Shown: positions 44,471 through 54,580, numbered from the stretch's first letter. The stretch: DNA of 64,000 nucleotides from Desulfobacter curvatus DSM 3379 (GCF_000373985.1 NZ_KB892946.1:1-64000), one strand, 5' to 3'. The notes: generated from the letters alone by a model not told the origin. Program-made: numbers and translations.

Positions 44471-47400
44471 TTATCCATCCACAATCTGTCTTAAACTTTG
44501 CTGCATAGCCGACTTAAATACGGCATCCCCTGCCAGAAGTCTGTATAGTTCCAGTTCGTCTCGCCGCTTTTTGAGCATGACATCCTCAAATATTTTTTGA
44601 AAGGCCAGAATTCGGGTCTGGGTATCCTGATTGTTTTTATATTTGTCATTAAAGTCGGGGTGGGCCTTGATGCTGTCTGCAATGCTCAAAAATTTAATCC
44701 GTTGCTCCTGGGGCGTTGCGCTCCAGCCCTGGAACCAGCGTTCATTGAAATTGCGGATGATTTCATCTAAAGGATCATGTTCGTCATCCCCGCCGTGGGC
44801 ACCCCGGGGATTGGGGTTCTGGGGCTCAACGACGGTTTCTTCGTCATCCAGACGGATGGCGTGGTTTAATTTCACCCGCTGCAATCCATAGGAAGATAGG
44901 TCAACCGAGTTGAGCAATTCATCAATTTCATCTGCCTTGGGATCTTTGACGATCAATTTGGGGATCAGAAATTTTAAAAACCAGAATAATTTTTCCCATT
45001 CAATGATCTCAAAGGGCATGATGGCGGCCATCTGCCCGTAAATTTTAACAAACTGCTTGGCCTTGATCTTAAAGTCAGCCTTGTCTTCATCTTCAAGTTC
45101 AAGGTCTTTGTTAAACCGATCGGCTGCAACGTCAATAAAGGGGCTTAACTGCTGGGCATCGGCGTTGTTGAAATAACGGGCCACAAATTCTTCTACTTCT
45201 TGCTGTTCATACACCCCTTGCTCATCCAGGAACTCTTTGAGTTCATGCAGAACATTGACATCTGTGGCCCGGGACAGGCTTGTGGCGGTATAAAACCGGT
45301 CAAAGGCGGTTTTGATATCCTCCACACTGTTGAAAAAATCAAGGATGAACAGGTCTTCGGTCTTTTTGCCTAAACTTGGCGCGGACCGGTTCAACCGGGA
45401 CAGGGCCTGGACCGCCAGAACGTCCTGCAGTTTTTTATCCACATACATGGCCGACAGCCTGGGCTGATCAAACCCGGTCAGGTATTTGTTGGCCACCACC
45501 AGCAAACGGTAATCGTCCCCATCAAACCGGTCTCTGGTTTCGCCGTCGCTGAATCCGTTCATCAGGCTTTCGGTATATTCAATGCCGTCCACCGCTTTGG
45601 AACCTGAAAAGGCAATCAATACCTTGAAAGGATTACCCTTTTCATCCAGCAACCGGGTGACGGCCTTGTAATACCGGATGGCGGCTTCAATATTCTGGGT
45701 GATAACCATGCCCTTGGCTTTGCCTCTAAGCTTTTTGGCGTTCACCACCTGGGGGATAAAGTGGTCAAGGATCACCTCCGCCTTGATATCGATGGTCTGC
45801 TGGTGACGTTCCACATAGGCCCGCAGTTTTTTCTGGGCTTTCTGGGTGTTGAACAACGGATTATCCTGTATGGATTTCTGGATTTCGTAATAGCTTTTAT
45901 AAGTGGTGTAATTGGCCAGGACATCCAGGATAAATCCCTCTTCAATGGCCTGTTTCATGGAATAGAGGTGGAATGGCTTAAATTGTCCGTCATCCTGCTT
46001 GATGCCGAATTTTTCAAGGGTGCTGTTTTTGGGGGTGGCGGTAAAGGCAAAATAAGAGGCATTGCCCCGCATTTTTCGTTCGGCCATGGCTTTGAGAATT
46101 TTATCCTGGGCGTCCAGGACCTCATTGTCCCCGGCGCTTTCCCGGTCCCTTGCCCTGCCCATGGCCCTGTTCATATTGTCATGGGCGGAACCGCTTTGAG
46201 AGCTGTGGGCCTCGTCAATGATCACGGCAAAGTTTTTTTGACTCAAATCACTGATCCCGTCCAGGATAAAGGGGAATTTCTGGATGGTTGTGATGATCAC
46301 CTTTTTGCCCTGTTCCAGGGCTGCTTTTAAATCTGCGGCCCGGTATGCCGGGGCAATGATGTTTTTTACTTCGCAAAATTCTCTGATGGTCTCCCGCAAC
46401 TGCTTATCCAGGAGCCGCCGGTCCGTGACCACAATGACCGAATCAAACAACGGGCGCTCCGTATCCTTGGCGCCGGGGACCAGGCCATGTTGCGGATAGG
46501 TCTCAATGAGCTGGTAGGCAGTCCAGGTGATGGAGTTGGATTTGCCGGACCCGGCCGAATGCTGAATTAAATAGGTCTGTCCCACCCCGTTTTCCGCCGC
46601 GTGTCCCACCAGTTTGCGCACCACATCCATCTGGTGGTATCTGGGGAAAAACAGGGTCCGTTTATTCAGCGGATCTTTGGCTTTGCCGTCCAGGCGTACA
46701 AAATGCTCTATGATATTGGCAATGCTTGCCTTGCTGAACACCGCTTCCCAGAGGTAGGCGGATTTATGCCCGTGTGCATTGGGGGGATTGCCGGCACCCT
46801 GGTCATGGCCCTTGTTAAAGGGCAGGAAAAATGTGGATGGACCGGCAAGTTTGGTGGTCATATAGACCTCATCGGTATCCACGGCCATATGGACCAGGCA
46901 CCGGCCGAATTGGAGCAGGGGCTGTTTGTTGTCCCGCTGGATGCGATACTGCTTTTGGCCGTGGAATCTTGCGGTCTGGCCGGTCCAGGGGTTTTTCAAT
47001 TCCAGGGTGGCAAAGGCAAGGCCGTTGATAAACAGCACCAGGTCAATGGATTCACCGGGGTTGTCCAGGGAATAATGAATTTGTCTTGTGGCACTGAACA
47101 CATTGCTTTGAAACTGCTCTTTTACCCGAAGGGCAGAGCTTGCCAACGGCGCCGGATAGAACAATGAAAAATGGGCATCATCAACGCCCAAGCCTTTTTT
47201 GAGCAGGTGCAAAAGCCCCTTGGTTTTGATCATCCGGTCCAGGCGCTCAAGGATCTTTCGCTGCCATTCATCGCTTCCCGGTCGTTTGCATTTCAGCTTT
47301 TCAACTTCTTTTTCCTGGGTAGTTTCAAGAAAGGCCCAGAATTTTTTTTCATCTACGGCAAATCTTGGATTGAAATGCTGGGGATATCCGATCTCATATC

Positions 47401-47542
47401 CATGGTGGGTGTCAAAGGGCGTACGGGTTTCCGCCACTTCGTCCAAATCCCGGGCCGCAGTTTTGAGATCTTCGAGGCAGGTACCGGTCAACTTTCTTTC
47501 AATGGCAGCTTCCAGGGCTTGTTCATTGGTTTGGCTGACCAT
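44471..47542 (-). CDS. hsdR: Type I restriction endonuclease subunit R
   Basis: About 1023 residues starting MVSQTNEQ, chosen for AAGGAG six bases upstream; an ATG 14 codons earlier lacks one. The N-terminal nuclease shows the ELK of a PD-(D/E)xK site (ATLELKNPWTG). Helicase motifs follow: Walker A SAGSGKSNS, DEAH (IIDEAHSSQSG), SFTATP-like AFTATPKN and VVANKYLTGFDQP. It translocates DNA and cuts when bound by HsdMS at unmodified sites. It is the last gene of the operon, 24 bp after the RhuM/Fic gene. Confidence 0.96.
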   Translation of the reverse strand: MVSQTNEQALEAAIERKLTGTCLEDLKTAARDLDEVAETRTPFDTHHGYEIGYPQHFNPRFAVDEKKFWAFLETTQEKEVEKLKCKRPGSDEWQRKILERLDRMIKTKGLLHLLKKGLGVDDAHFSLFYPAPLASSALRVKEQFQSNVFSATRQIHYSLDNPGESIDLVLFINGLAFATLELKNPWTGQTARFHGQKQYRIQRDNKQPLLQFGRCLVHMAVDTDEVYMTTKLAGPSTFFLPFNKGHDQGAGNPPNAHGHKSAYLWEAVFSKASIANIIEHFVRLDGKAKDPLNKRTLFFPRYHQMDVVRKLVGHAAENGVGQTYLIQHSAGSGKSNSITWTAYQLIETYPQHGLVPGAKDTERPLFDSVIVVTDRRLLDKQLRETIREFCEVKNIIAPAYRAADLKAALEQGKKVIITTIQKFPFILDGISDLSQKNFAVIIDEAHSSQSGSAHDNMNRAMGRARDRESAGDNEVLDAQDKILKAMAERKMRGNASYFAFTATPKNSTLEKFGIKQDDGQFKPFHLYSMKQAIEEGFILDVLANYTTYKSYYEIQKSIQDNPLFNTQKAQKKLRAYVERHQQTIDIKAEVILDHFIPQVVNAKKLRGKAKGMVITQNIEAAIRYYKAVTRLLDEKGNPFKVLIAFSGSKAVDGIEYTESLMNGFSDGETRDRFDGDDYRLLVVANKYLTGFDQPRLSAMYVDKKLQDVLAVQALSRLNRSAPSLGKKTEDLFILDFFNSVEDIKTAFDRFYTATSLSRATDVNVLHELKEFLDEQGVYEQQEVEEFVARYFNNADAQQLSPFIDVAADRFNKDLELEDEDKADFKIKAKQFVKIYGQMAAIMPFEIIEWEKLFWFLKFLIPKLIVKDPKADEIDELLNSVDLSSYGLQRVKLNHAIRLDDEETVVEPQNPNPRGAHGGDDEHDPLDEIIRNFNERWFQGWSATPQEQRIKFLSIADSIKAHPDFNDKYKNNQDTQTRILAFQKIFEDVMLKKRRDELELYRLLAGDAVFKSAMQQSLRQIVDG

Positions 47543-47565
47543 GTGACACTCCTTTTTGAAAAAGG

Positions 47566-48549
47566 TTAAAATTCCGGTTCGCACAACAGATTCATTATCA
47601 GTTTGATCAGGGTCTCTTTTTGCTTTGGATCGGACTCGGCCACCAGCAGGGTCAATGCCGCTAGCCCTGTGTCATTGATGATCGGCGCACCGTTTGCTCT
47701 TATCAGGCGACCGTTGCGGTGAAGAAAATCCACGAATAAAAACGCACCGCTCCGCTTGTTGCCGTCAATAAACGGATGGTTTTTCACCACAAAATATAAC
47801 AGATGGGCCGCCTTGCTTTCAACGGTGGGGTAGGCAGGCTCCCCGAACACGGTCTGGTCGAGATTACCGAAAATCGCCTCGATGCTGTCAGGCCGGGACA
47901 TGCCGGCGAACAATTCCGATGCTTCACCTTTTGCCGTCAATTGTTTTTTCAACTCCAGGATGGATGCCATGGCCTCTTCGGGGGTGGGAAGGGTGCCGCC
48001 GGAAATCCCGGCCGGACTTTTCAGCAAGCCTTCGTCGTACTGCTGGAGCCACAGAAAGGTGTGGGTGTAACGGCCCATGATGTCGATGAGTCCCCGGCCC
48101 ATGTCCGTGGCAAGGGCCGGGGATTGGGCCGCCTTTTGGATCAGGGCCAAGGCCTGTTTTAGTTCTGCTGCGTTTTCTTCAAAGCGTTTCTGATTGACGG
48201 CATAACCCTGAATTAAATAATCCCGTAACCGCTGGGTTGCCCATCTGCGAAATTGAACACCCTGTTTGGATTTCACCCGGTATCCCACAGAAATGACCAC
48301 ATCCAGGTCATAAAGGGTCACCGGTTTGTCGGAAAAAGCAATTTGCATTTTTTGCAAATTGCTTTTTTCGCTGACTTCCCCTTCCCGGAGTGCATTTTTT
48401 ATGTGGCGTGAAATCACGGACACATTCCGGCCGAATAATTCCACCATCTGGGCCTGGGTCAGCCAAACCGTTTCCTGTTCAAACCGGACGTCCACACAGG
48501 TTTCGCCGTCCGGGCTCTGGTAGATCTGAATGCGGCTGTCATCGGTCAT
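47566..48549 (-). CDS. RhuM-Fic/DOC fusion protein in the RM operon
   Basis: 327 residues from MTDDSRIQ, which has AAGGAG six bases upstream. The N-terminal part (about 1-130: ETVWLTQAQMVELFGRNVSVISRHIKNAL ... QFRRWATQRLRDYLIQGYAVN) is the RhuM/virulence DNA-binding-like domain. The C-terminal half has the Fic motif HPFIDGNKRSGAFLF with the catalytic His. Fic domains transfer AMP or phosphate to proteins. It lies between hsdS and hsdR in the type I operon, where such genes are repeatedly found but their role is unclear. Confidence 0.9.
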   Translation of the reverse strand: MTDDSRIQIYQSPDGETCVDVRFEQETVWLTQAQMVELFGRNVSVISRHIKNALREGEVSEKSNLQKMQIAFSDKPVTLYDLDVVISVGYRVKSKQGVQFRRWATQRLRDYLIQGYAVNQKRFEENAAELKQALALIQKAAQSPALATDMGRGLIDIMGRYTHTFLWLQQYDEGLLKSPAGISGGTLPTPEEAMASILELKKQLTAKGEASELFAGMSRPDSIEAIFGNLDQTVFGEPAYPTVESKAAHLLYFVVKNHPFIDGNKRSGAFLFVDFLHRNGRLIRANGAPIINDTGLAALTLLVAESDPKQKETLIKLIMNLLCEPEF

Positions 48550-48566
48550 TGGGGTCTCCTTTGCCG

Positions 48567-49877
48567 TCATGCCACCACCTTATTCTCTGCCGGGTCCGGC
48601 ACCTTGATTTTCCCGGTCACAGCAGCGTTGATCAGGGTGGCCTTGTACTCTTTGAGCTTTTCGATCATTTGCTCCTGTATGGCTATGGTCCGGTCTATTT
48701 TTGTGGATTGGGTCTGGATGTGGGTATAAATAGATTTCTGTTCTTTTTTAGGCGGCAATAAAACCGGTAAGTTTTTTAATAATTCCTGGCTTAATGACGC
48801 GCGAATGACGATATTCATTTTTCCAACAAAATACGCCCTGTGCATATTCGCACAAAAATAATATTTTGAATATCCTGGTTCTAAAATTTCAGGTTTTGGG
48901 CGAAATCTAATTAAAAAACCTGCAAATGTTGAGTTAGGAATGGTTTCCATACAGGCAGAACTAAAGCCAATTTCCTCAATGGTTTCTGATGTCCTGGTAA
49001 ACAGGACGTCCCCCTGTTCAACTGAATAATGGATTTGATCATTAATTGAAGATTTTGCGAGTCCTTTGACCGAACGAGGTAATTCTCGGTTATTATAAAC
49101 ATCACTGTAACTAACAAATGGATAACCAGAACCAAAGTAATCAGCTCCGGCACTTATGCCATTTTGAGTTTTGCCAATAAACCTAAGCCTTTTCACTTTC
49201 CAATGCGCCGGTATCTGCCCAATCCATTCCACACCTGAATCGGCCATGGGAACATTGGGATCAAGGCCTTTTGTTACCGCATTCTGAATTAAGATCTGCT
49301 TGCGCTCTTTGAGAAGCCGGATCTGCTTCTCCTTGATGGCAACGGCCTGGTCGATTTTTGCGGTTTTGCAGTCGAGGAAATTTGCGATTGCGATTTGTTT
49401 ATTTTTATCTGTTGGGTAACAAATCAAAAAATTTTGGATTAATGGTAACCGAAGACTATCCACTGTTGATTTAGCGGTGCCCAGTATGGCTACATTAAAA
49501 AAACTATTGCTGACATATCTATAAAGATATTTTCCAATCACGTTTTTAAAATCACTGAATTTGTAAACGCGTTGATGGTAATCAAATTTCCCATTTACAT
49601 AGTGATAAACTTTCCCTACACCTGCACCGTCTCCGGCAGTCAAAATTGCTTCGCCATCATAAGAATATGAATTGATGGTTTCTGGGATTTGTGACCTTAC
49701 ATAAAAAGGATATAAGCCATTAGTTTCCTTATCTTCCGTATTTTTTTCTCCAGTTTTAATTGACACAAGGAATTTAAATCTATTAACTATCCAATCTTCC
49801 GGAATTTCCCCAATCCACGCCACTCCGGAATCCTTATAAGCCTCATATCTCGGCATCACGGGCAAAAGTTCAGTCAT
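48567..49877 (-). CDS. hsdS: Type I restriction specificity subunit S
   Basis: 436 residues with two target-recognition domains, each introduced by a similar opening (GVAWIGEIPEDWIVNRFKFL and GVEWIGQIPAHWKVKRLRFI). They are separated by a central coiled-coil (KTAKIDQAVAIKEKQIRLLKERKQ), with a C-terminal repeat of it (STKIDRTIAIQEQMIEKLKEYK). The two TRDs recognise the two half-sites. It overlaps hsdM by 8 bp. Codon use in the first TRD is more AT-rich than neighbours, consistent with TRD exchange. Confidence 0.95.
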   Translation of the reverse strand: MTELLPVMPRYEAYKDSGVAWIGEIPEDWIVNRFKFLVSIKTGEKNTEDKETNGLYPFYVRSQIPETINSYSYDGEAILTAGDGAGVGKVYHYVNGKFDYHQRVYKFSDFKNVIGKYLYRYVSNSFFNVAILGTAKSTVDSLRLPLIQNFLICYPTDKNKQIAIANFLDCKTAKIDQAVAIKEKQIRLLKERKQILIQNAVTKGLDPNVPMADSGVEWIGQIPAHWKVKRLRFIGKTQNGISAGADYFGSGYPFVSYSDVYNNRELPRSVKGLAKSSINDQIHYSVEQGDVLFTRTSETIEEIGFSSACMETIPNSTFAGFLIRFRPKPEILEPGYSKYYFCANMHRAYFVGKMNIVIRASLSQELLKNLPVLLPPKKEQKSIYTHIQTQSTKIDRTIAIQEQMIEKLKEYKATLINAAVTGKIKVPDPAENKVVA

Positions 49878-52257
49878 GGTTCATCCCGTCAAGGCCCAGA
49901 ATGTCGGCAATCAACCCCTCGGCCCGGCTTTCCAGGTCCAGGATGTCTTGGGCCACCGCTTCCATGCTCCGCAGGGGCTTATGGCGGTAGAAATATTTAT
50001 TGAAACTGATCTCATAGCCGATCTTCACCGAATCCAGATTGATCCAGGCTTCGGGCACATGGGGCAGGACTTCCGCCTTGAAAAATTTATGGATATCCCC
50101 TTGCAGGGGCACGGACTCATGGTCCCGGAGATCCGGGCAGGGTTCAAAGGTCCGGTATTCTCCCTTCTTGTCCGCTACGGGATAAAAGCCGAAGTCCGGC
50201 AGGTCGGCTTGTCGGCATCCCAGGTGATCCAGCAGGGTTTCAAGCTTGTCTCCCGACAGCTTGACCTTTTTTTTGACCACCCGCCTGGCGGTTTTATCGT
50301 ACCTGGACACGGCTTTTAAAACGGCCTTTTTCTCCGGGGCCGACAATTTCAGGTTCAAGGTCTTCAGGGTGGTATCCACCCGGGACTTAAATTGGTTGAA
50401 ATCCTTGGATTCATCTTGGTCCATGGCCGCCATGAGCGTTTGGGCCGCGTCCACCAGGGCTTTATGCTTTTTCCAGACAGCCAGGCTGAACAGCTTTTTA
50501 CGGCTCTTTGTGTTTAATGCAATGCCGTTGTCTTGGCAAAAGGCCAGGATCTTCTTTTCATGATCGGTAAGAAACCCTTTGGTATAAACGTCATCCCCCC
50601 ACTGGTCGTATATCCACGCCATGGGAACGGCAAAGGCCTTGTCAAAACGCAGGGGCGCAATGCGTTCTTCCGTAAACTGCGCCGATCTCCTGTCCGGCCG
50701 CTCAACGGCGACCTTATAATATCCAAAGTCGCTGTTTTCAAATACCTTGGCCGCAATGCCGGTGTCCTCGCCGTTTTCATCCTGTACCGGCTCAATGGGC
50801 TGCATCTTGACACAGGCCCCGGCAATTTCCCGGATATGATCGCCTGAGAACTCGCAGTTTTTGTTCCCCAGGTTTTTTCTCAACTTTCGAAAACACCTGG
50901 ATGCGTCAACGAGCAGGACTTTTCCTTTTTTGGCATCGCATTTGTTGTTGGACAAAAGCCAGATATAGGTGGTGATGCCGGTGTTGTAAAACAGGTTATT
51001 GGGCAATTGGATAATGGCTTCCAGCAGATCGTTTTCAATGATGTGGCGGCGGATATTGCTCTCGCCGCTTCCCGCATCTCCGGTGAACAGGGAAGAGCCG
51101 TTGTGAACCGAGGCGATGCGCGACCCGAACACGTTCTGGTCCGGTGCCTTCATTTTGCTGACCATCTCCATGAGGAACAGCAGCTGGCCGTCACTGGACC
51201 GGGGTGCGGCGTCCACCTCCATGGACTCGCCCCAATAGTTGTTCAGGGTCACCTTGAACCGGGGATCAATGACAGTGGCCCCGTCCTTGATAAATTTCTG
51301 CTCACTGGCCCAGCTTTTCCCGTAGGGCGGGTTGGAGAGCATGAAATCAAAGCGCGTCCCTGAAAATTCATCCGTGGAAAGGGTGGAGTTGGGACGGATA
51401 AAGCCCGGGTCATTTCCCTTGATCATCATGTCTGATTTGCAGATGGCATAGGTTTCGTCATTGATCTCTTTGCCGTACAGGTAAATATATCCGTCGTCGG
51501 CCTGCCGCCCGGTTTCCCTTTTAATAAACGCCTGGGATTCCGTTAACATTCCGCCGGACCCACAGGCCGGGTCATAGATGGTGATCACCGGCGGCATCCG
51601 GTCCTTTACCGGTTCAAAAACCAGCCGGGTCATCAGCTCAATCACTTCCCTGGGCGTAAAATGCTCGCCCGCCTCTTCATTGTTTTCTTCGTTGAATTTG
51701 CGGATCAGCTCTTCAAACACATACCCCATGCCCAGGTTGCTCAACGGCGGCATGGGGTTGCCATCCGGGTCCGGCTTTTCCTGGGGGGTGAGGTTCAGAT
51801 AAGGCGAGGTGAATTTTTCCAGGACGTCCAGCAGCACGTCCTTGGCCGCCATATGGCGGATCTGGGCCTTGAGGTTGAATTTTTCTATGATCTCCCTGAC
51901 GTTGGCGGAAAATCCCGAAAGATACTCCTCCACATTGGCTTTTAAAACCTGCTGGTTGTTGCCGGCCACGGTGTACAGTTTTTTCAGGGTCCATTTGCTG
52001 GTGTTGTAAAAGACAAAACCTGCGGCGTCTTCAAGGCCCTTGCCGTCCAGCTCCACCAGCCCCAGTTGGGTTTTCTGAAAGTCCACTTCCTTGAGTACGG
52101 CTTCCTTGGAGGGTTCCAGCAGGCTGTCCAAACGGCGCAGCACCACCATGGGCAAAATAACATCCCGGTATTTTCCCCGGACATAAATGTCCCTTAAGCA
52201 GTCATCAGCAATGGACCAGATAAAGGATACAATTTTGTTGTGTACAGCGTGATTCAT
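49870..52257 (-). CDS. hsdM: Type I DNA adenine methyltransferase subunit M, long form
   Basis: 795 residues, longer than the ~500 of classic HsdM. The N-terminal HsdM helical domain (residues 1-150) is followed by SAM motif I DPACGSGGMLTE and catalytic motif IV SNPPYGKSW. A C-terminal extension of about 250 residues (from FGYYKVAVERPDRR onward) contains basic helices and may contact DNA or subunit S. It methylates adenine at sites chosen by HsdS. It is the first gene of the operon. Confidence 0.95.
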   Translation of the reverse strand: MNHAVHNKIVSFIWSIADDCLRDIYVRGKYRDVILPMVVLRRLDSLLEPSKEAVLKEVDFQKTQLGLVELDGKGLEDAAGFVFYNTSKWTLKKLYTVAGNNQQVLKANVEEYLSGFSANVREIIEKFNLKAQIRHMAAKDVLLDVLEKFTSPYLNLTPQEKPDPDGNPMPPLSNLGMGYVFEELIRKFNEENNEEAGEHFTPREVIELMTRLVFEPVKDRMPPVITIYDPACGSGGMLTESQAFIKRETGRQADDGYIYLYGKEINDETYAICKSDMMIKGNDPGFIRPNSTLSTDEFSGTRFDFMLSNPPYGKSWASEQKFIKDGATVIDPRFKVTLNNYWGESMEVDAAPRSSDGQLLFLMEMVSKMKAPDQNVFGSRIASVHNGSSLFTGDAGSGESNIRRHIIENDLLEAIIQLPNNLFYNTGITTYIWLLSNNKCDAKKGKVLLVDASRCFRKLRKNLGNKNCEFSGDHIREIAGACVKMQPIEPVQDENGEDTGIAAKVFENSDFGYYKVAVERPDRRSAQFTEERIAPLRFDKAFAVPMAWIYDQWGDDVYTKGFLTDHEKKILAFCQDNGIALNTKSRKKLFSLAVWKKHKALVDAAQTLMAAMDQDESKDFNQFKSRVDTTLKTLNLKLSAPEKKAVLKAVSRYDKTARRVVKKKVKLSGDKLETLLDHLGCRQADLPDFGFYPVADKKGEYRTFEPCPDLRDHESVPLQGDIHKFFKAEVLPHVPEAWINLDSVKIGYEISFNKYFYRHKPLRSMEAVAQDILDLESRAEGLIADILGLDGMNHD

Positions 52258-52688
52258 TTGCTTTGCTCCAGGTGGGCCGTAAAAACATAGTTTAGGCCGG
52301 AATGCATATAATCGGCAACCGATTCCCGGCTAACATTTATCATTGGCCTGTCTATTCGGACAAGGCTTAATTTTACCCGTTTTCTATGGATATTAATTCC
52401 ATTTTTTTTCTTTCTTCGAATGGGTATGGACCGTTTAAAATTTTCTAATTTTGCCAACTAGTTAAAAAAATTAATTTTTTAATCTGCCTGGGCTTTGGCG
52501 GAGTCTCTGAAAAAAAATGTTGACGGGGCCTTGAGCCGTATTGTAGTTGAACAGCTTTGAAGGTTTAAAACTACATATGACGTTTAAAGATGCAATTAGG
52601 GCTGAACGCAACAGATTCCGTGGACACCATGGCAAATCAGGTCAGCCCAAATGTGGCACTGAACCCCAAAGGTCCGGTGGGGAGGGAT
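52258..52688. other. Intergenic region between hsdM and slipin
   Basis: This divergent gap contains the promoter regions of both the RM operon and the uptake locus, but no clear -35/-10 pair was fixed. An imperfect dyad gggctga (about 52598) with tcagccc (about 52644) resembles the repeat B hairpin and could be a remnant or an operator. In-frame codons upstream of the slipin start (from 52590) have no ribosome site and were not counted as coding. Confidence 0.4.
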
Positions 52689-53453
52689 ATGGTGATGATC
52701 GCTTTGTGGAAAATTGGATTTATTTTGCTTATCGCTGTGTTTCTTCTGGGGTCCATCAGAATCAACCGTCAATATGTCCGGTCTGTGATCTTCAGATTTG
52801 GGCGCCTGAAGGGTGTGAAAGGCGCGGGGCTGTTCTGGATCATTCCGGTGGTGGATCAAATCGTCCGGGTGGACCTGAGAACCCGTCAGCTTGACGTGCC
52901 CAAACAGACCATCATCACCCGGGACAATATCAGCGTGGATGTGGATGCCGTGATTTATTACCACGTCAATGATCCGGCCCAGGCGGTGGTGGAGGTTGAA
53001 GACTATGAAGGGGCCACGGCACTCATTGCCCAGACCATGCTTCGGGATGTTTTAGGGCAGAACGAACTGGATTCAATCCTTTCGGACAGGGAGGTGCTTA
53101 ACCAGAAAATTCAAGCCCTGCTTGAAACCGTAACTGCGCCCTGGGGTGTCCATGTGGACATTGTCACCATTCGCGATATTGCCCTGCCTGAAAACATGCT
53201 CCGGGCCATGGCACGCCAGGCCGAGGCTGAGCGGGAAAGACGGGCCCGGGTCATCCTCGCGGACGGCGAATGCCAGGCATCCCAGCGGATGAGCGAAGCA
53301 GCCAAGGCCTATGAAACTACCCCGGCCGCTCTCAAGCTCCGGGAGTTCCAGACCCTGTCTGAAATTGCCAAGGAACGCAACCTGATCGTGGTTACCGGCA
53401 CAACAGATGCCACCGGGGCCATGATCGGATGTGCAAAGGCCATTGACAGATGA
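52689..53453 (+). CDS. Slipin (stomatin-like SPFH protein)
   Basis: 254 residues from MVMIALWKIG (GGGGAGGG just upstream). One N-terminal helix, then the SPFH domain (RSVIFRFGRLKGVKGAGLFWIIPVVDQIVRVDLR ... TRDNISVDVDAVIYYHV). The conserved helical C-tail follows (AEAERERRARVILADGE). No NfeD partner gene is adjacent. The next gene overlaps the stop codon by 4 bp (ATGA), so slipin leads the uptake operon. A membrane-scaffold role for the transporter is inferred. Confidence 0.9.
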   Translation: MVMIALWKIGFILLIAVFLLGSIRINRQYVRSVIFRFGRLKGVKGAGLFWIIPVVDQIVRVDLRTRQLDVPKQTIITRDNISVDVDAVIYYHVNDPAQAVVEVEDYEGATALIAQTMLRDVLGQNELDSILSDREVLNQKIQALLETVTAPWGVHVDIVTIRDIALPENMLRAMARQAEAERERRARVILADGECQASQRMSEAAKAYETTPAALKLREFQTLSEIAKERNLIVVTGTTDATGAMIGCAKAIDR

Positions 53454-54580
53454 GACAGGCGCTAATACGGGCCACTCCGGCGCTATCCTGGCGGATCTCC
53501 GGGAGAAGAACCCGTACCGGAAAAATGACGCCAGCGCAGCAGGCCCACGCCGGTTCCGTCCAGGGCAAGTTTTTTTTCCTGGGCGCCCTGCTCTTGCTGC
53601 TGATCATTTCGGCAAGTCTCATCATCACTCTGGGACAGGTGCCCATGACTGTCCGTCAGGTTTGTCTCACCCTGTTCGACCGGCTGATCCCAAGCGGGTT
53701 TGATATTGATCCCATGATCGCCCATGTGGTCTGGCACATCCGCATGCCGCTGATCACAGGCACCGTGATTTGCGGTGTTGGGTTAGGCATCTGCGGGTGC
53801 GTGATGCAGGCGGTTTTAAAAAATCCCATGGCAAGCCCCTTTACCTTAGGGATCTCTTCCGGCGCCCATTTCGGTGTCTCTTTGGCCGCAGTTTTCGGTA
53901 TCACCTTCCTGGACGGACCCTATTTTTTGGTGGGGAATGCCTTTATTTGCGCAGCCCTTTGCTCGGGATTCATCATCGCCCTTTCTGCCCTGAGGGGGGC
54001 CACGTCCGAAACCCTGATCCTTGCCGGCATTGCCGTCAACTATCTGTTCCAGGCCGCCAACCAATTGTTTACCTACATTGCCGACGATGAGCAGCGGACC
54101 ATCATGTCCTACTGGGGCATGGGATCTCTTTCGGATCTCAACTGGCACAGCCTGTGTTTTTTGGGTGCCATCTGTCTGGTCTGCCTGCCGTTCCTTTATC
54201 GCAAAGCCTGGGATATGAACCTGATGACCACGGGCGATGACTGCGCCAAGAGCATGGGGGTGGATGCCAACGCGGTCCGCATGGCTGTCATGGTGGTGGC
54301 AAGCCTGATGGTTGCTGCCATTGTGGCCTTTACGGGCGTTATCGGATTTGTGGGGCTTGTGGCACCCCACATGGCGCGGATCATCATCGGCAATGATCAC
54401 CGGTTTCTGATTCCGGCATCCGGCGGCATTGGCGGAGCTTTGCTTTTGATTGCCAATGCCGTGTCCATGAATATCCTGGGCGGCGTTGTTATTCCGGTGG
54501 GCATCATCATGTCCATGCTGGGCATTCCCTTGTTTCTCTATCTCATCATCAAGGGCAAACGCCGGGAGTTTTGGGCATGA
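53450..54580 (+). CDS. FecCD-family ABC transporter permease
   Basis: 376 residues. After a basic N-terminal tail (possible later start at 53525, MTPAQQ) there are nine to ten helices, with family motifs RMPLITGTVICGVGLGICGCVMQAVLKNPMAS (split by a loop) and GFVGLVAPHMARIIIG. Permeases of this type move iron-siderophores, heme or cobalamin through the inner membrane as homodimers. It overlaps the ATPase gene by 4 bp. Confidence 0.93.
   Translation: MRQALIRATPALSWRISGRRTRTGKMTPAQQAHAGSVQGKFFFLGALLLLLIISASLIITLGQVPMTVRQVCLTLFDRLIPSGFDIDPMIAHVVWHIRMPLITGTVICGVGLGICGCVMQAVLKNPMASPFTLGISSGAHFGVSLAAVFGITFLDGPYFLVGNAFICAALCSGFIIALSALRGATSETLILAGIAVNYLFQAANQLFTYIADDEQRTIMSYWGMGSLSDLNWHSLCFLGAICLVCLPFLYRKAWDMNLMTTGDDCAKSMGVDANAVRMAVMVVASLMVAAIVAFTGVIGFVGLVAPHMARIIIGNDHRFLIPASGGIGGALLLIANAVSMNILGGVVIPVGIIMSMLGIPLFLYLIIKGKRREFWA

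Noticed and set aside
52440..52688. Cobalamin or Moco riboswitch upstream of the uptake locus
   Set aside because: No B12-box or Moco core could be recognised; only an imperfect dyad like repeat B is visible.
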